A DNA stretch of 64,000 nt from Gemmatimonadota bacterium (GTDB taxonomy: Bacteria; Gemmatimonadota; Gemmatimonadetes; Gemmatimonadales; Gemmatimonadaceae). This document shows positions 32,076 through 43,927 of this stretch, piece by piece. The notes beneath the pieces were generated by a model. That model worked only from the letters and a program-made list of their open reading frames with translations, was not told the DNA's origin and made no database searches. The stretch is taken from the NCBI GenBank assembly GCA_016191225.1, contig JACPPC010000013.1:62001-126000 (forward strand), written 5' to 3'. Position 1 is the first letter of the stretch. Each line of letters begins with the position of its first letter. The translations under genes and the position numbers were made by a program.

Positions 32076-35000
32076 CCGCGATCGGTGGAGTGGGCACGGA
32101 CCGGGGACAGCTCGATGGCGCGGTGCACGCCATCCGCCGTCGCTGGCGGCGGAAGCATGCCCTGCGTGGCGCGGCACTGGCGGTGGTGGCCGGCTTCGCG
32201 GTGCTGGTCGTCGCGTCGTACCTGCTGCGGTGGGGCCGGTACTCCGACGGCGCGCTCGTGTCGCTCCGCATGTCGCTCGCGGGCGCGCTGGCGCTCCTTG
32301 CCTGGCGGCTGGTGGTCCGCCCGCTGCGGGCGCAGCGCCCCGACCACCAGGTGGCGCTCTACGCCGAGGAGCAGGAGCGCACGCTCGACGGCGCGCTGGT
32401 GACGGCGGTGGACATGTCGCGCGCCGTGGTGCCGACTCGCTCGCCGGTGCTGGCGTCGCGCGTGGTGCGGGCGGCGATCGACGGGCTGTGGCGCGCCGAC
32501 GTGGCGATCGACCTGCGCACGGTGCGTTCGTCCGGCATGCTGCTCGGGGCGGCGGTCGTGATCGCCGCCGTCGCGACCTGGTTCGGGCCGCAGGCGGTGC
32601 GCGACGGCGCTCGGCTCCTCCTCGTCCCAGTTGGGGGCGACGCGGCTGGCGTGTACGCGATCGGGGTGCAGCCCAGGGACGCCACCGTGGCGCGCGGCGG
32701 CGACCAGTTGATCTCGGCCACCCTGCGCGGCTTCGAGTCCGAGCGGGTGGAGCTGCTCGTGCGCGACCCCGACGCGACGTCGTGGACTCGCCTGGCGATG
32801 GCGATCGACAGCACCGGCACCTACAGTTTCCGGCTGTTCGACATCGTGGGGCGCACCGAGTACGCCGTCGAGGCGACCGGCGTCCGCTCCCCGACGTACA
32901 CCCTCAGCGTCGCCGACCTGCCGTACGTGAAGCGCCTCGACCTCGAGTACCGCTTCCCGGCGTACACGCAGCTCCCGCCGCAGCAGGTCGACAGCACCGG
33001 CGACATCGCCGCGCTCAAGGGGACGCTGGTGCGCGTTCGCGTGACGCCCACGGCGGCCACCAACGGCGGTCGGCTTCTCATAGACGGTGGCGACACCCTT
33101 GCCCTCGTTCCCGACTCCCGGGGCTCGCTCATCGCCCTGCTGCGCGTCGACAGGCCCGGCTTCTACAAGATCGAGCTGCAGGGCCCCGGCGGCCGCATGC
33201 TCACCGGATCGCTCGACTACACGATCGACGTCCTCCCCGACCGCAAGCCGACGGTGACTTTCGTCAAGCCGGGGCGCGACGCCAAGGCCCTCGCCGTCGA
33301 CGAGGTCTTCACCGAGGTCCGCGCGCAGGACGACTACGGCGTGTCGAGGCTCGACCTCGTCTACTCCATCAATGGCGCCGCCGAGAAGAGCGTCCCCCTC
33401 TCCGGCGCCACCGCCCGCGCGATCAGGGACATCGCCGCCGGCCACACCTTCATGCTCGAGGACATGAACCTCGTCCCCGGCGACGTGATTTCGTACTACG
33501 CCCGGGCCCGCGACAACAACACGGTGAGCGGCGCGCAGGAAGCGGTGTCCGACATCTACTTCCTGCAGGTGCGCCCGTACGCCAGCGACTACCGCCAGCA
33601 GCAGGGTGGGCCGCCGCCGGACCAGGGGCAGCCGCAGGAGAACCCCGGCCAGCTCTCCAGGCAGCAGCGCGACATCATCGCCGGCACCTTCAACCAGGCC
33701 CGCGACAGCGCCGCGCTCGAGGCGAGGACCCTCGCCGGGAACCTCGCCATCGTCCGCCTCGCCCAGCAGAAGCTCCGCGAGCAGGTGAACGAGCTCGGCA
33801 AGCGCCTCGTCGAGCGCGGGATCGCGAAGGACAGCCTCTGGAAGAAGATCGCCGACATCATGCCGAAGGCCGCCGCCGAGATGGACAGCGCCGGGCGCAC
33901 GCTCGCCGGCGGATCGCCGCGCGCCGCCCTGCAGCCCGAGCAGCGCGCGCTGCAGCAGCTGCAGCGCGCCGAGGCGGTCTTTCGCGACATCCAGGTGCAG
34001 ATGCAGGGCCGGCAGCAGGCCGGCGCCGGTGGTGGCGGCGGCGCCGACGCCCAGGACCTCGCCGACATCTTCGAGATGCAGCGCGACAAGCTCCGCAACC
34101 AGTACGAGTCGGCGCGGCGCGGGCAGGACTCGGCGGCGCGCCAGCAGCAGGACGCGCAGGTCGATGCCGTGCGGGAGAAGCTGCGGCAGCTCGCCGCCCG
34201 CCGGCAGCAGGAGGACGAGCGCCTGCGTCGCAAGGCCGACTCCCTTGGCCACATCGGCCAGGCCGGGTCGAGCAGCGGCGCCGCGCAGCGCCAAATGGCC
34301 GACGACGCCGAGCAGGCGGCGCGCCAGCTCGAGCGGCTTGCTCGCGAGCGGCAGTCGCAGCCGCTGGCCGACGCCGCGCAACGCCTGCACGACGCGAGCG
34401 ACGCCATGCGCAAGGCGGCCGCCAACGGCCGGCGCGGCGCCGGCGAGTCACGCACGACGCAGCAGCGGCTCGACGAGGCCAGGCGACTCCTCGACCTGGA
34501 GAAGGCAGGCCAGGTGCGGCGCGACGTGGCCGACGCGCAGCAGTCGGCCCGCGACCTCGCCGAGCAGGAGCGGCGGATCGCGGAGGAGCTCAAGGGGCTC
34601 GGCACTGGCGACGCCGCGGCGCGCCAGCAGCTGCGGCAATCGCTCTCGGCGCGCAAGAACGCGATGCTCGACTCGCTGCGAAGCCTCACGCAGCGCCTCG
34701 ACCGGGCGGCGCTGCAGCACGGGCGGGCCGCGCCCAGGACGGCGCGGGCCATGGGCGAGGCGGCCGACACCTTGCGCAGCCGGCGCATGGAGGACCGCGT
34801 GCAGGCGTCGCAGGGAGGACTGCGCACCGTGCCCCAGCAGCAGCTGGAGGCGTTCGAGCAGACGATCGGCGACGGGCTGGGCGACCTCGAGCAGCGGCTG
34901 CAGCGCGCCGCCGCGGAGGCGCAAGGCGAGGGCGCACAGGCCCGGGGCGAGTCGCACGTGCTCGACAGGATGCGCGACCTCGTGCGCGGCGTGGAGTCGA

Positions 35001-35581
35001 TGGACGAGCGCGCGAGGCAGCAGGCGCAGCAGCGGGCCGGCCAGCTGCGCGACCAGGCGGGCCAGCAGACGGCGAATGCGCAACGGGGACAGCGGGGGCC
35101 ACAAGGCCGGCAGGGACCGGAGGGCCAGCGTCAGGAACAGCAGGGCCAGGCGTTGGGCCGCGGGGAGAACCCGAACGCGCAAGGCGGTGGCATGGGCTCC
35201 GCCGGTCCCGGCGCGCAGGCCGGCGGCGACGGACGGCAGTTCTCGCGCGAGATGGCCGAGCGCGTGGCCGACGCGCGCGCCCTGCGCGACGAGCTGGGCA
35301 GGCAGGGGATCGACGTCGCCCCGCTCGACCGCGCCATGCAGGGAATGCGCAACGCCGGGCGCGACGGGGCCTTCGACGACGGCGCCAACGCGGCCGCCCT
35401 GCGGGCCCGGATCATCGAGGGGCTCAAGGCGTACGAGTTCGCCCTGCGCCGCGCCCTCGGCGAGGCCAATGGCGGCACGGTGCTGCTCGGCCGCACCGGC
35501 GAGGTGCCGGCGCGGTTCCGGAGCCAGGTGGAGGAGTACTACAAGGCGATCGCCAGGCCGGCGAAGGCCGGCAACCCGTAG
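32072..35581 (+). CDS. DUF4175-type large membrane protein with Gln-rich coiled coil
   Basis: A 1169-residue protein that closes the cluster. The N-terminus has two or three hydrophobic helices (about 31-49, 65-82 and 152-172). A beta-rich periplasmic part follows to about 500 (including VKRLDLEYRFPAYTQLPP and DDYGVSRLDLVYSING, typical of DUF4175). The remainder is an extremely Gln/Arg/Ala-rich helical region with heptad-like coiled coils to about 1000, a Gly/Gln-rich linker (about 1005-1050) and a compact C-terminal domain ending GEVPARFRSQVEEYYKAIAR. It starts at an ATGA overlap with the BatA gene. The function is unknown; a tethering or structural role is inferred from its shape. Confidence 0.85.
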   Translation: MTAIGGVGTDRGQLDGAVHAIRRRWRRKHALRGAALAVVAGFAVLVVASYLLRWGRYSDGALVSLRMSLAGALALLAWRLVVRPLRAQRPDHQVALYAEEQERTLDGALVTAVDMSRAVVPTRSPVLASRVVRAAIDGLWRADVAIDLRTVRSSGMLLGAAVVIAAVATWFGPQAVRDGARLLLVPVGGDAAGVYAIGVQPRDATVARGGDQLISATLRGFESERVELLVRDPDATSWTRLAMAIDSTGTYSFRLFDIVGRTEYAVEATGVRSPTYTLSVADLPYVKRLDLEYRFPAYTQLPPQQVDSTGDIAALKGTLVRVRVTPTAATNGGRLLIDGGDTLALVPDSRGSLIALLRVDRPGFYKIELQGPGGRMLTGSLDYTIDVLPDRKPTVTFVKPGRDAKALAVDEVFTEVRAQDDYGVSRLDLVYSINGAAEKSVPLSGATARAIRDIAAGHTFMLEDMNLVPGDVISYYARARDNNTVSGAQEAVSDIYFLQVRPYASDYRQQQGGPPPDQGQPQENPGQLSRQQRDIIAGTFNQARDSAALEARTLAGNLAIVRLAQQKLREQVNELGKRLVERGIAKDSLWKKIADIMPKAAAEMDSAGRTLAGGSPRAALQPEQRALQQLQRAEAVFRDIQVQMQGRQQAGAGGGGGADAQDLADIFEMQRDKLRNQYESARRGQDSAARQQQDAQVDAVREKLRQLAARRQQEDERLRRKADSLGHIGQAGSSSGAAQRQMADDAEQAARQLERLARERQSQPLADAAQRLHDASDAMRKAAANGRRGAGESRTTQQRLDEARRLLDLEKAGQVRRDVADAQQSARDLAEQERRIAEELKGLGTGDAAARQQLRQSLSARKNAMLDSLRSLTQRLDRAALQHGRAAPRTARAMGEAADTLRSRRMEDRVQASQGGLRTVPQQQLEAFEQTIGDGLGDLEQRLQRAAAEAQGEGAQARGESHVLDRMRDLVRGVESMDERARQQAQQRAGQLRDQAGQQTANAQRGQRGPQGRQGPEGQRQEQQGQALGRGENPNAQGGGMGSAGPGAQAGGDGRQFSREMAERVADARALRDELGRQGIDVAPLDRAMQGMRNAGRDGAFDDGANAAALRARIIEGLKAYEFALRRALGEANGGTVLLGRTGEVPARFRSQVEEYYKAIARPAKAGNP

Positions 35582-35649
35582 TCGTCCCGGGCGAAGCCTG
35601 CGCAGCGCGAGCCCGGCGGGGCGAAGGGGCTCAGCACGGCGGAACCGTT

Positions 35650-35700
35650 GCCTCCCCCGTGCCTCTCCGCGCCCCGGCGTGCCTCCACGGGAACGCCCCG
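35650..35700. repeat. CTCCGTG-like repeat element
   Basis: A C-rich segment with alternating CCCGTGCCTC and CGTGCCTCCACGGG between the convergent DUF4175 and solute-binding genes, related by eye to the elements near 12.69 and 27.5-27.65 kb. It may also act as a stem-loop at the convergent gene ends. Confidence 0.4.
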
Positions 35701-35725
35701 CTCATCTTCCTCTCCAGCAACCTCA

Positions 35726-36805
35726 TCAACGGGGCCGGTACCTCCCCTTGATCTTCCCCATCCAGAACCTCATCCACACATCGAGTGAATCCGCCAACAG
35801 CTTCCGATCGAGCGCCATCGGCCTGATCTCCCGCTTCGCCTCCCGGATCCACACCGGCAGCGAGTCCGGCGCGATGTCCGTCCGCGACGGAATCCGCAGG
35901 TGGTCCCGCGCCGCGACGAGCATCATCTCCCGGCTCGCCACGAAGTTGAAGAACAGCTTCGCCTGCTCCGCGTGCCTCGCCCCGTGCACGATCGCGATCC
36001 CGTCCACCAGCATCGGCGTGCCGCTGCGCGGGATCACCGCCTTCACCGGGATCTTCGTGCGCGCCTCGCGCGTCGCCATGTCGGGCATGTTGTAGAGCGT
36101 CACCACCCCCTGGCGCCTGCCGAGCTTCTGGTAGAGGATCGCCGGCGACGCCGCGTACTCGCGCGTGTTGGCGTCGAGCTTGCGCAGGTAGTCGAACCCC
36201 TTCGCGGTGTTCCCCGTCTCGACGATCGACTTCTGCAGCATCGCGCCGAAGATCGCCCGCATCGTCCCGCTCCCCGCCGGGTCGCGCATCACCAGCTTGC
36301 CGCGCCACTTGCGGTCCACCAGGTCGTCCCAGTCGCGCGGCGCGTCGGACGCCTTCACCGCCTCGCTGTTGTACCCGATCACCTCCGGCGTCAGGTAGAT
36401 CCCGAACCAGAAGCCCGCGCTGTCGCGTGCCTCGTCGGGCACCGCCTGCGCCCAGCTCGGCACGAACGCGTCGAGCAGTCCCTCCCGCGCCGCGATATCG
36501 AACAGCACCCCCGACGCGCCAAACCAGAGGTCGGCCTTCGGGTCGGCCCGCTCGGCACGCAGTCGCTCCAGCACCGCCTGCGAGCCGAGGTCCACCCAGT
36601 CGATGCTGATGTCCGGGTGCTCGCGCTCGAACCGCGACTTGAGGTCGCCCATCAGCTCGGCGCCGTGCGGCGAGTACACCGTGACGACCGACCGCGAGTC
36701 GCGCGCGCAGCCCGAGAGCGCCACCACGACGGCCGCGCACGCGCTGGTGCACGCGGCGCGCGCGCGATGCGCACGCCGGGCTGCACCCGCGCGAGCGACC
36801 CGCAT
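35726..36805 (-). CDS. extracellular solute-binding lipoprotein, Fe(III)-type ABC family
   Basis: A 359-residue type 2 periplasmic binding protein. The N-terminus is basic, then hydrophobic, with a lipobox ending at Cys33 (VALSGC). The body matches ferric-iron/AfuA-like binding proteins: VTVYSPHGAELM (about 41-52), DLWFGASGVLFDIAAREGLL, FWFGIYLTPEVIGYNSEAV, WDDLVDRKWRGKLVMRDPAGSGT and GTPMLVDGIAIVHGARHAEQAKLFFNF. No permease or ATPase gene is adjacent, which is unusual. The ATG overlaps the PIG-L stop by one base (TGATG), so it is co-translated with a deacetylase-like protein; ligand unknown. Confidence 0.88.
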   Translation of the reverse strand: MRVARAGAARRAHRARAACTSACAAVVVALSGCARDSRSVVTVYSPHGAELMGDLKSRFEREHPDISIDWVDLGSQAVLERLRAERADPKADLWFGASGVLFDIAAREGLLDAFVPSWAQAVPDEARDSAGFWFGIYLTPEVIGYNSEAVKASDAPRDWDDLVDRKWRGKLVMRDPAGSGTMRAIFGAMLQKSIVETGNTAKGFDYLRKLDANTREYAASPAILYQKLGRRQGVVTLYNMPDMATREARTKIPVKAVIPRSGTPMLVDGIAIVHGARHAEQAKLFFNFVASREMMLVAARDHLRIPSRTDIAPDSLPVWIREAKREIRPMALDRKLLADSLDVWMRFWMGKIKGRYRPR

Positions 36806-39440
36806 CAGGGCGTCGTGCCGGTCTTCTGCCCGGCCGCAAGGAGGTTCGCCACGATCCGCGCCGCCCCGGGCACCCCCGCCGGCAGCTGCCGGAAGAGCGA
36901 CAGCGTGCAATAGACCCACGTCCCCTGCCCGTACGGCGCCACCAGCAGCGCCCCCTTGTTCTCCGGCTCGTTGGGGTCGTGCATCTCCAGCAGCGGCGTC
37001 CACCGCTCGCCGATCGTGCTCGGCATGTACAGCCCGCGCTCCTGCACCCAGCCGTCGAAGTCCGACTGCGAGATCCGGTTCGGTCCCGTCAGCACCTTGT
37101 TCGTCGGGTCGAGGATCGTCACCGGCGCCTCCTCGATCGTCACGCGGCTCGCGGGACGCCCGAGGGTGATCGGGTACGGCAGCATCCCCGGGCGCACCAT
37201 CTCGTACTGGCCGTACTGCACGATCACCGTGCCACCCTTCCTCGCGAAGTCCATCAGCCGCGCGTTCTGCGCCGCCAGCTCCGGGCTCGACTCGTACGCG
37301 CGCGGGCCCACCACCACCGTCGTGAACTTGCCCAGGTCCGCGGTGCCGAGCGACGCCGGGTCGAGGAGCGTGACCGGGACGTCGAGCTGCCGCAGCACGC
37401 TCGCCACCGCATCGCCTACGCCCTGCACGTAGGCGACGCTGAGCGTCGGGGGAACCTTGACGTCCACCGCCTGCAGCGCGAGCGTCGCGTCGCGGAAGAT
37501 CCGCTGCGGCCGGATGTGGTCGTACTCGATGCTCGTGTAGCCGTTGGCGTACACCGCGCCCGTCGCGGCGTCGGTCGCCGTGACCTTCACCTCGTGCCTG
37601 CCCACGGCGAGCCGGCCGCGCAGCCGCACGTACACGTCGCGGGTCTCGGTCGGCGCGAGCCTGATCGAGCGCGTCGCGCTGTCGGCGGTCACGCCGCGGG
37701 GCGTCGCCACCGTGAGCGTGACCTCGCGCGGCGACGTCGACGCCGAGCGCAGCGTCACCCGCTCGGTGCGGTCGAGCGGCTCGTTGGCGCGGGCGTACTG
37801 GAGGGTGTTCTCGAGGGTGAGCGTGACGGCGTTGACGCCGGCCAGCGGGCGGTTCTGCTCCCCCTTCACCGCGTCGGCGAAGCGGTAGGCGATCGGGCCG
37901 ACGGAGAGCGGTACCACTTCGCCGGCGACCTCGAGCAGCACCTCCACCTGCGACGTGAGCCGCATGTCCTCGGCGAGGGTCGAGTCTCCCGGCGGCGGCG
38001 TGTACAGGTCGCCGCGGCGCGCAGAACGCAGGAACCACGGCGAGCCAGGCGCCGGCGGCGGGATCACGACCCCCCGGCGGACCGAGGAGTCAGCCGGCAC
38101 GGCGGTGAATCCCTTGCCGAGCGGGACGCTCGGCATGCCGTTCGCCATGAGGACCGCAAACGACACACCCACCGGTGCGGTGCCGCGATTGAACACCGTG
38201 ATGCCGACGGCCACCGAGTCCGTGGTCGCCACCAGCTCGCGGTCGGCCGTGACCTCGATCGCGACTCCGGCCGCGAGGGCCAGTGCCTGTGCGGCGCGGC
38301 GCTCGGTGATCGCGAGCGCGCTCGCAAGGTCGGCGCGCGCGAGAGTGCACTGCGAAAGCAGGTCCTTCGCTGCGCTCAGGACGACAGCGCCGCTCGGGAC
38401 GACGCCGCAGGCCCCGCCCTCGCGCGCCGCCTTCACCAGCCGCAGCACACGCGCCAGCGCCGGCACCGCCCCCGCCGGCGCAGCCAGGTCCAGCGCCGCC
38501 CGCGCCGCGTTCACCGCCACGGGCAGCGAGTCCACCGCCGCACGCTCGGCCGTCGTTCGTGCCGCCGCGCGCAACCGCGCCCACGTCGTATCAATCCCGT
38601 CGAAAAGCGACACCTCCTGCGCCGCCGGCGTCGCCTCGTTCACGCGACTCGCCTCGCGCCGCAGGTAATCCCAGCTCACCCCCTTCCGCTGCACCTGCCC
38701 AAACCCCTGCGACTTGTGCTGGCTCCGGCTCTCCCCCGCCAGCTCGGCGTAACTCCGCCCGAGCAGCGCGTTGTACTCGCCCACGTTCATCTTGAGCGTC
38801 TGCTGCTCCGGCGAGAACCGCGCGTTGCGGTAGAACTTCTGCACCGTCCACGTCGGCCCGAACGCCGCCACCGGCCACCGCGTGGTGTCGGCACTCGCGT
38901 CGTACGCCTCGCGCGCCAAAATCCCGCTCACCTGGTGGTGCCCGTGGCCGTCGCGCGGCGTCCCGCTGAACACGGCGACGATCACGTGCGGCCTGAAACT
39001 CCGCACCACCTTCACCACGTCGCCCAAGACCTCGGCGCGCGGCCAGTGGTTGAATGTCTCGTCGGCGGTCTTGCTGAAGCCAAAATCATACGCCCGGGTG
39101 AAGTACTGGTGCCCGCCGTCCACCCGCCGCGCCGCGAGCAGCTCCTCGGTGCGGATCACGCCCAGTCCCTCGCCCAACTCGTTGCCGATCAGGTTCTGGC
39201 CGCCGTCGCCGCGGGTGAGCGAGAGGTACGCCGTCTCCACCTGTCGGCCGCGCGCCAGCCAGGTGATCAGCTGCGTGTCCTCGTCGTCGGGGTGCGCCGC
39301 GATCACCAGCACGCGCGTGTTCACGCCCAGCCCGCGCACCAGGTCGCCCAAAGCCGCCGCGCCGCGGTCCTGTGCGGCCAGGACGCGCGGCGCGATCGCC
39401 ATGCAGGCCGCCGCGAGGGCGGCAATCACTGTTTTCGTCC

Positions 39441-39444
<4 letters not shown>
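36805..39444 (-). CDS. PIG-L family deacetylase-like protein with GATase-like C-terminus, exported
   Basis: An 879-residue exported protein; GTG 39444 overlaps the sucA stop (GTGA). A signal peptide (1-24, ending VLAAQ) precedes the PIG-L/LmbE domain: AAHPDDED at 49-56 (zinc ligands His51 and Asp54) and the second motif HGHHQ near 160, so the metal-dependent N-acetyl-sugar deacetylase site looks intact. At about 354-364 the peptide VLSAAKDLLSQ is encoded by a dispersed repeat inserted in frame. Beta-sandwich-like segments follow (about 400-680), and the C-terminus has a GATase-like fold (TTVVVGPRAYESSPEL). Such long PIG-L proteins occur in Bacteroidota and Gemmatimonadota; substrate unknown. 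Confidence 0.88.
38355..38386 (+). repeat. dispersed repeat inside the PIG-L coding sequence
   Basis: A near-perfect copy (GTCCTTCGCTGCGCTCAGGA) embedded in frame in the PIG-L gene, translated on the minus strand as VLSAAKDLLS. Confidence 0.85.
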
Positions 39445-42251
<2,807 letters not shown>

Positions 42252-42293
42252 GGGGGAAATCTAGCGGCGGAGGGGGGGGTGGGCGAGGCGCCG

Positions 42294-42920
42294 CTACCAC
42301 CCCGCGGGCTTGCGAATCACGCCCTGCGCATCGCGGAGTTCCGCGGGCAGCTGCGAGTCGCGAAGCGGGCCCGGGCGGATGCGCTTGACGAAGGTGGCGG
42401 AGTCCCGGAGCACCCGCGCCGGGTGCTTCCTGGGATTCAGGATGCCTACCTTCTTGCCGAGGCGTTTGGTGACGATCTGCACCGGCGTCAGCAGGTCGGA
42501 GTCGTTGGTCACGAGCACGCCGACGTCGAACTCGTCCTCGTAGGCGTCGCAGATCAGGTGCGACGCGAGGTTGACGTCGGAGCCTTTCTCTTCGGTCTTG
42601 ATGACGGTGGCGAACCGCGGGCCGTTCACGGGTGGCACCGCCAGGAGCATCGACGCTCGGTGAGACAGGTAGTGACCGAGGTGAATCTCGACTGTCGGCA
42701 GCGTGCGGAGGGCGCGAAGGTACGCGAGCTGGCGCAGCGGTTGCTGCGGGTCGCTGGCGCGAGGGCTCACGTGCGCGGTGAAGTACTTGATCCGCCGGAC
42801 CTGGTGACCCGGCAGCATGCGCCGCGAGAGCGCCGCCACGTCGAGCCAGCGAAATGGCGTGGCCTTGAGGCAGCCGTAGTAGAGGTTGAATCCGTCTATG
42901 TAAACATGGGTGCGAGTCAT
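42294..42920 (-). CDS. NYN domain protein, predicted RNase (PIN-like)
   Basis: A 208-residue LabA-like NYN protein, predicted to be a metal-dependent ribonuclease. The acidic active-site set is present: YIDGFNLYYG (Asp9, Asn12), KGSDVNLASHLICDAY (Asp in the second motif) and VLVTNDSDLLTPV (third and fourth acidic positions). NYN nucleases act in RNA turnover or in defence and toxin contexts. The gene follows an antitoxin-like gene on the same strand, but a terminator-like hairpin separates them, so co-transcription is doubtful. It marks the beginning of the accessory region after sucA. Confidence 0.9.
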   Translation of the reverse strand: MTRTHVYIDGFNLYYGCLKATPFRWLDVAALSRRMLPGHQVRRIKYFTAHVSPRASDPQQPLRQLAYLRALRTLPTVEIHLGHYLSHRASMLLAVPPVNGPRFATVIKTEEKGSDVNLASHLICDAYEDEFDVGVLVTNDSDLLTPVQIVTKRLGKKVGILNPRKHPARVLRDSATFVKRIRPGPLRDSQLPAELRDAQGVIRKPAGW

Positions 42921-42934
42921 CCAACCGAGTGGCT

Positions 42935-42965
42935 ACAAAAGCAGAGGCCGCCTTTCGGCGGCCTC
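42935..42965 (-). terminator. rho-independent terminator
   Basis: Nine-base perfect stem (GAGGCCGCC / GGCGGCCTC, 42944-42952 and 42957-42965) with a four-base loop. Read on the minus strand it is followed by TGCTTTTG, a short T-run. It would end transcription from the antitoxin-like gene(s) before the NYN gene. Confidence 0.8.
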
Positions 42966-43061
42966 GCGCCCATGCGCCTAGACGCAGGGGGGGTTAACTG
43001 AAGGGAAGATACGCCGCTCGCCCCGCACGCGCAACAGCAGAGCATTTCGGGGAGGGTCGAT

Positions 43062-43277
43062 CTATTGCAACCGGCGGCCCAGCTCCTCGCGCAGGGTTTC
43101 CCAATCCTTCCCAGCCGACGGATCGGCTCTGTGCTCCGCCAACCGGCGATCGAGCTCAGCGGCCAGTTCGGGCGAGACCAGAACGTCCTTGTCGCTGAGG
43201 CTGTTCCAGATCCGCCCCATGAGCGCAATGCGCTCCTCGACGTTGAGCCGGGAGAAGTCGATCTCTGGCGCGCCCAT
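43062..43277 (-). CDS. addiction-module antitoxin-like protein, orphan
   Basis: A 71-residue protein of the putative addiction-module component family (TIGR02574-like): DFSRLNVEERIALMGRIWNSL at residues 7-27 is the family hallmark, followed by a helical acidic/basic tail ending ELGRRLQ. In typical loci a RelE/ParE-like toxin gene follows immediately; here only about 100 bases remain before a terminator, and the next gene is the NYN nuclease. The frame extends upstream to 43355, but ATG 43277 starts the conserved sequence. It may be an orphan or work with a distant toxin. Confidence 0.75.
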   Translation of the reverse strand: MGAPEIDFSRLNVEERIALMGRIWNSLSDKDVLVSPELAAELDRRLAEHRADPSAGKDWETLREELGRRLQ

Positions 43278-43380
43278 GGGTGAGAGGTACAATCGGCCGT
43301 CCGGGTTGGCAAGCGTGGGTGAGCGGGAAACGCGGCGCGAGAAGGGATCGCACATCCCCGCCTACCCTAACCCGGCAGCG

Positions 43381-43680
43381 TCAGCGCGGCGTCATAATCC
43401 GACGTTCGGCTTCGACGTACGACCTGAGCACCGCGTTGATGCGCGTCTGGTACCGTGGCCCGGCCGCACGAAACCACTCGAGCACGTCCTCGTCGAGGCG
43501 GAGCGAAATCGCGCGTTTGGCCGGCGGCGTCACCACGCGCGCGTTCCGCCAGAACGAGTCCGGCAGCACCGGCAACTCGTCCGGCGCCGACGCGGCGATG
43601 GCGCGGTCGGACAGGCGGCGCAGGCGCGGGAGGTCAGCCTTTCCGCGGCTCGGCTTGGTGGGCAGCGATTTCCTGGGCAT
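43381..43680 (-). CDS. BrnA-like antitoxin, orphan
   Basis: A 99-residue protein resembling BrnA antitoxins: a basic N-terminus, DELPVLPDSFWRNARVV in the middle (BrnT-interaction type region) and the C-terminal ribbon-helix-helix-like DNA-binding segment KRAISLRLDEDVLEWFRAAG followed by YQTRINAVLRSYVEA. BrnT toxins are normally encoded just upstream of BrnA; no BrnT-like frame is visible in 43681-43927. ATG 43680 is chosen because conserved sequence begins after it; the open frame reaches 43764. A palindrome about 45 bases upstream may be its own operator. Confidence 0.82.
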   Translation of the reverse strand: MPRKSLPTKPSRGKADLPRLRRLSDRAIAASAPDELPVLPDSFWRNARVVTPPAKRAISLRLDEDVLEWFRAAGPRYQTRINAVLRSYVEAERRIMTPR

Positions 43681-43723
43681 GGCGTCGGCGCTCCGGGCTG
43701 CTGCTGACAAGAGTAGACGGATC

Positions 43724-43741
43724 GTATACATGTGTATATAC
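43724..43741. promoter_or_regulatory. palindromic operator-like site upstream of the BrnA-like gene
   Basis: GTATACATGTGTATATAC is an imperfect palindrome in an otherwise GC-rich segment, 44-61 bases upstream of the BrnA-like ATG. Ribbon-helix-helix antitoxins usually repress their own promoter through such AT-rich palindromes, so it is a good candidate for both the -10 region and the operator. This is an inference from position and symmetry. Confidence 0.5.
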
Positions 43742-43927
43742 GCACTGCGCCATCCGAATGCCAACCGAGGGCCGCAGCCGAAATCTCTGGGCGTCGGTTA
43801 ACTCGTTGTCGGACAGCAACTTGCCTGGTCAGGTCGCTCCCGGTGACCGGACGATGACTTGGGCGAGTCAGCGAAAGCTCATTCGACGGGGAAGCGCGAT
43901 CGCTGCCGAGCGGTACTTTCTCTTCCG

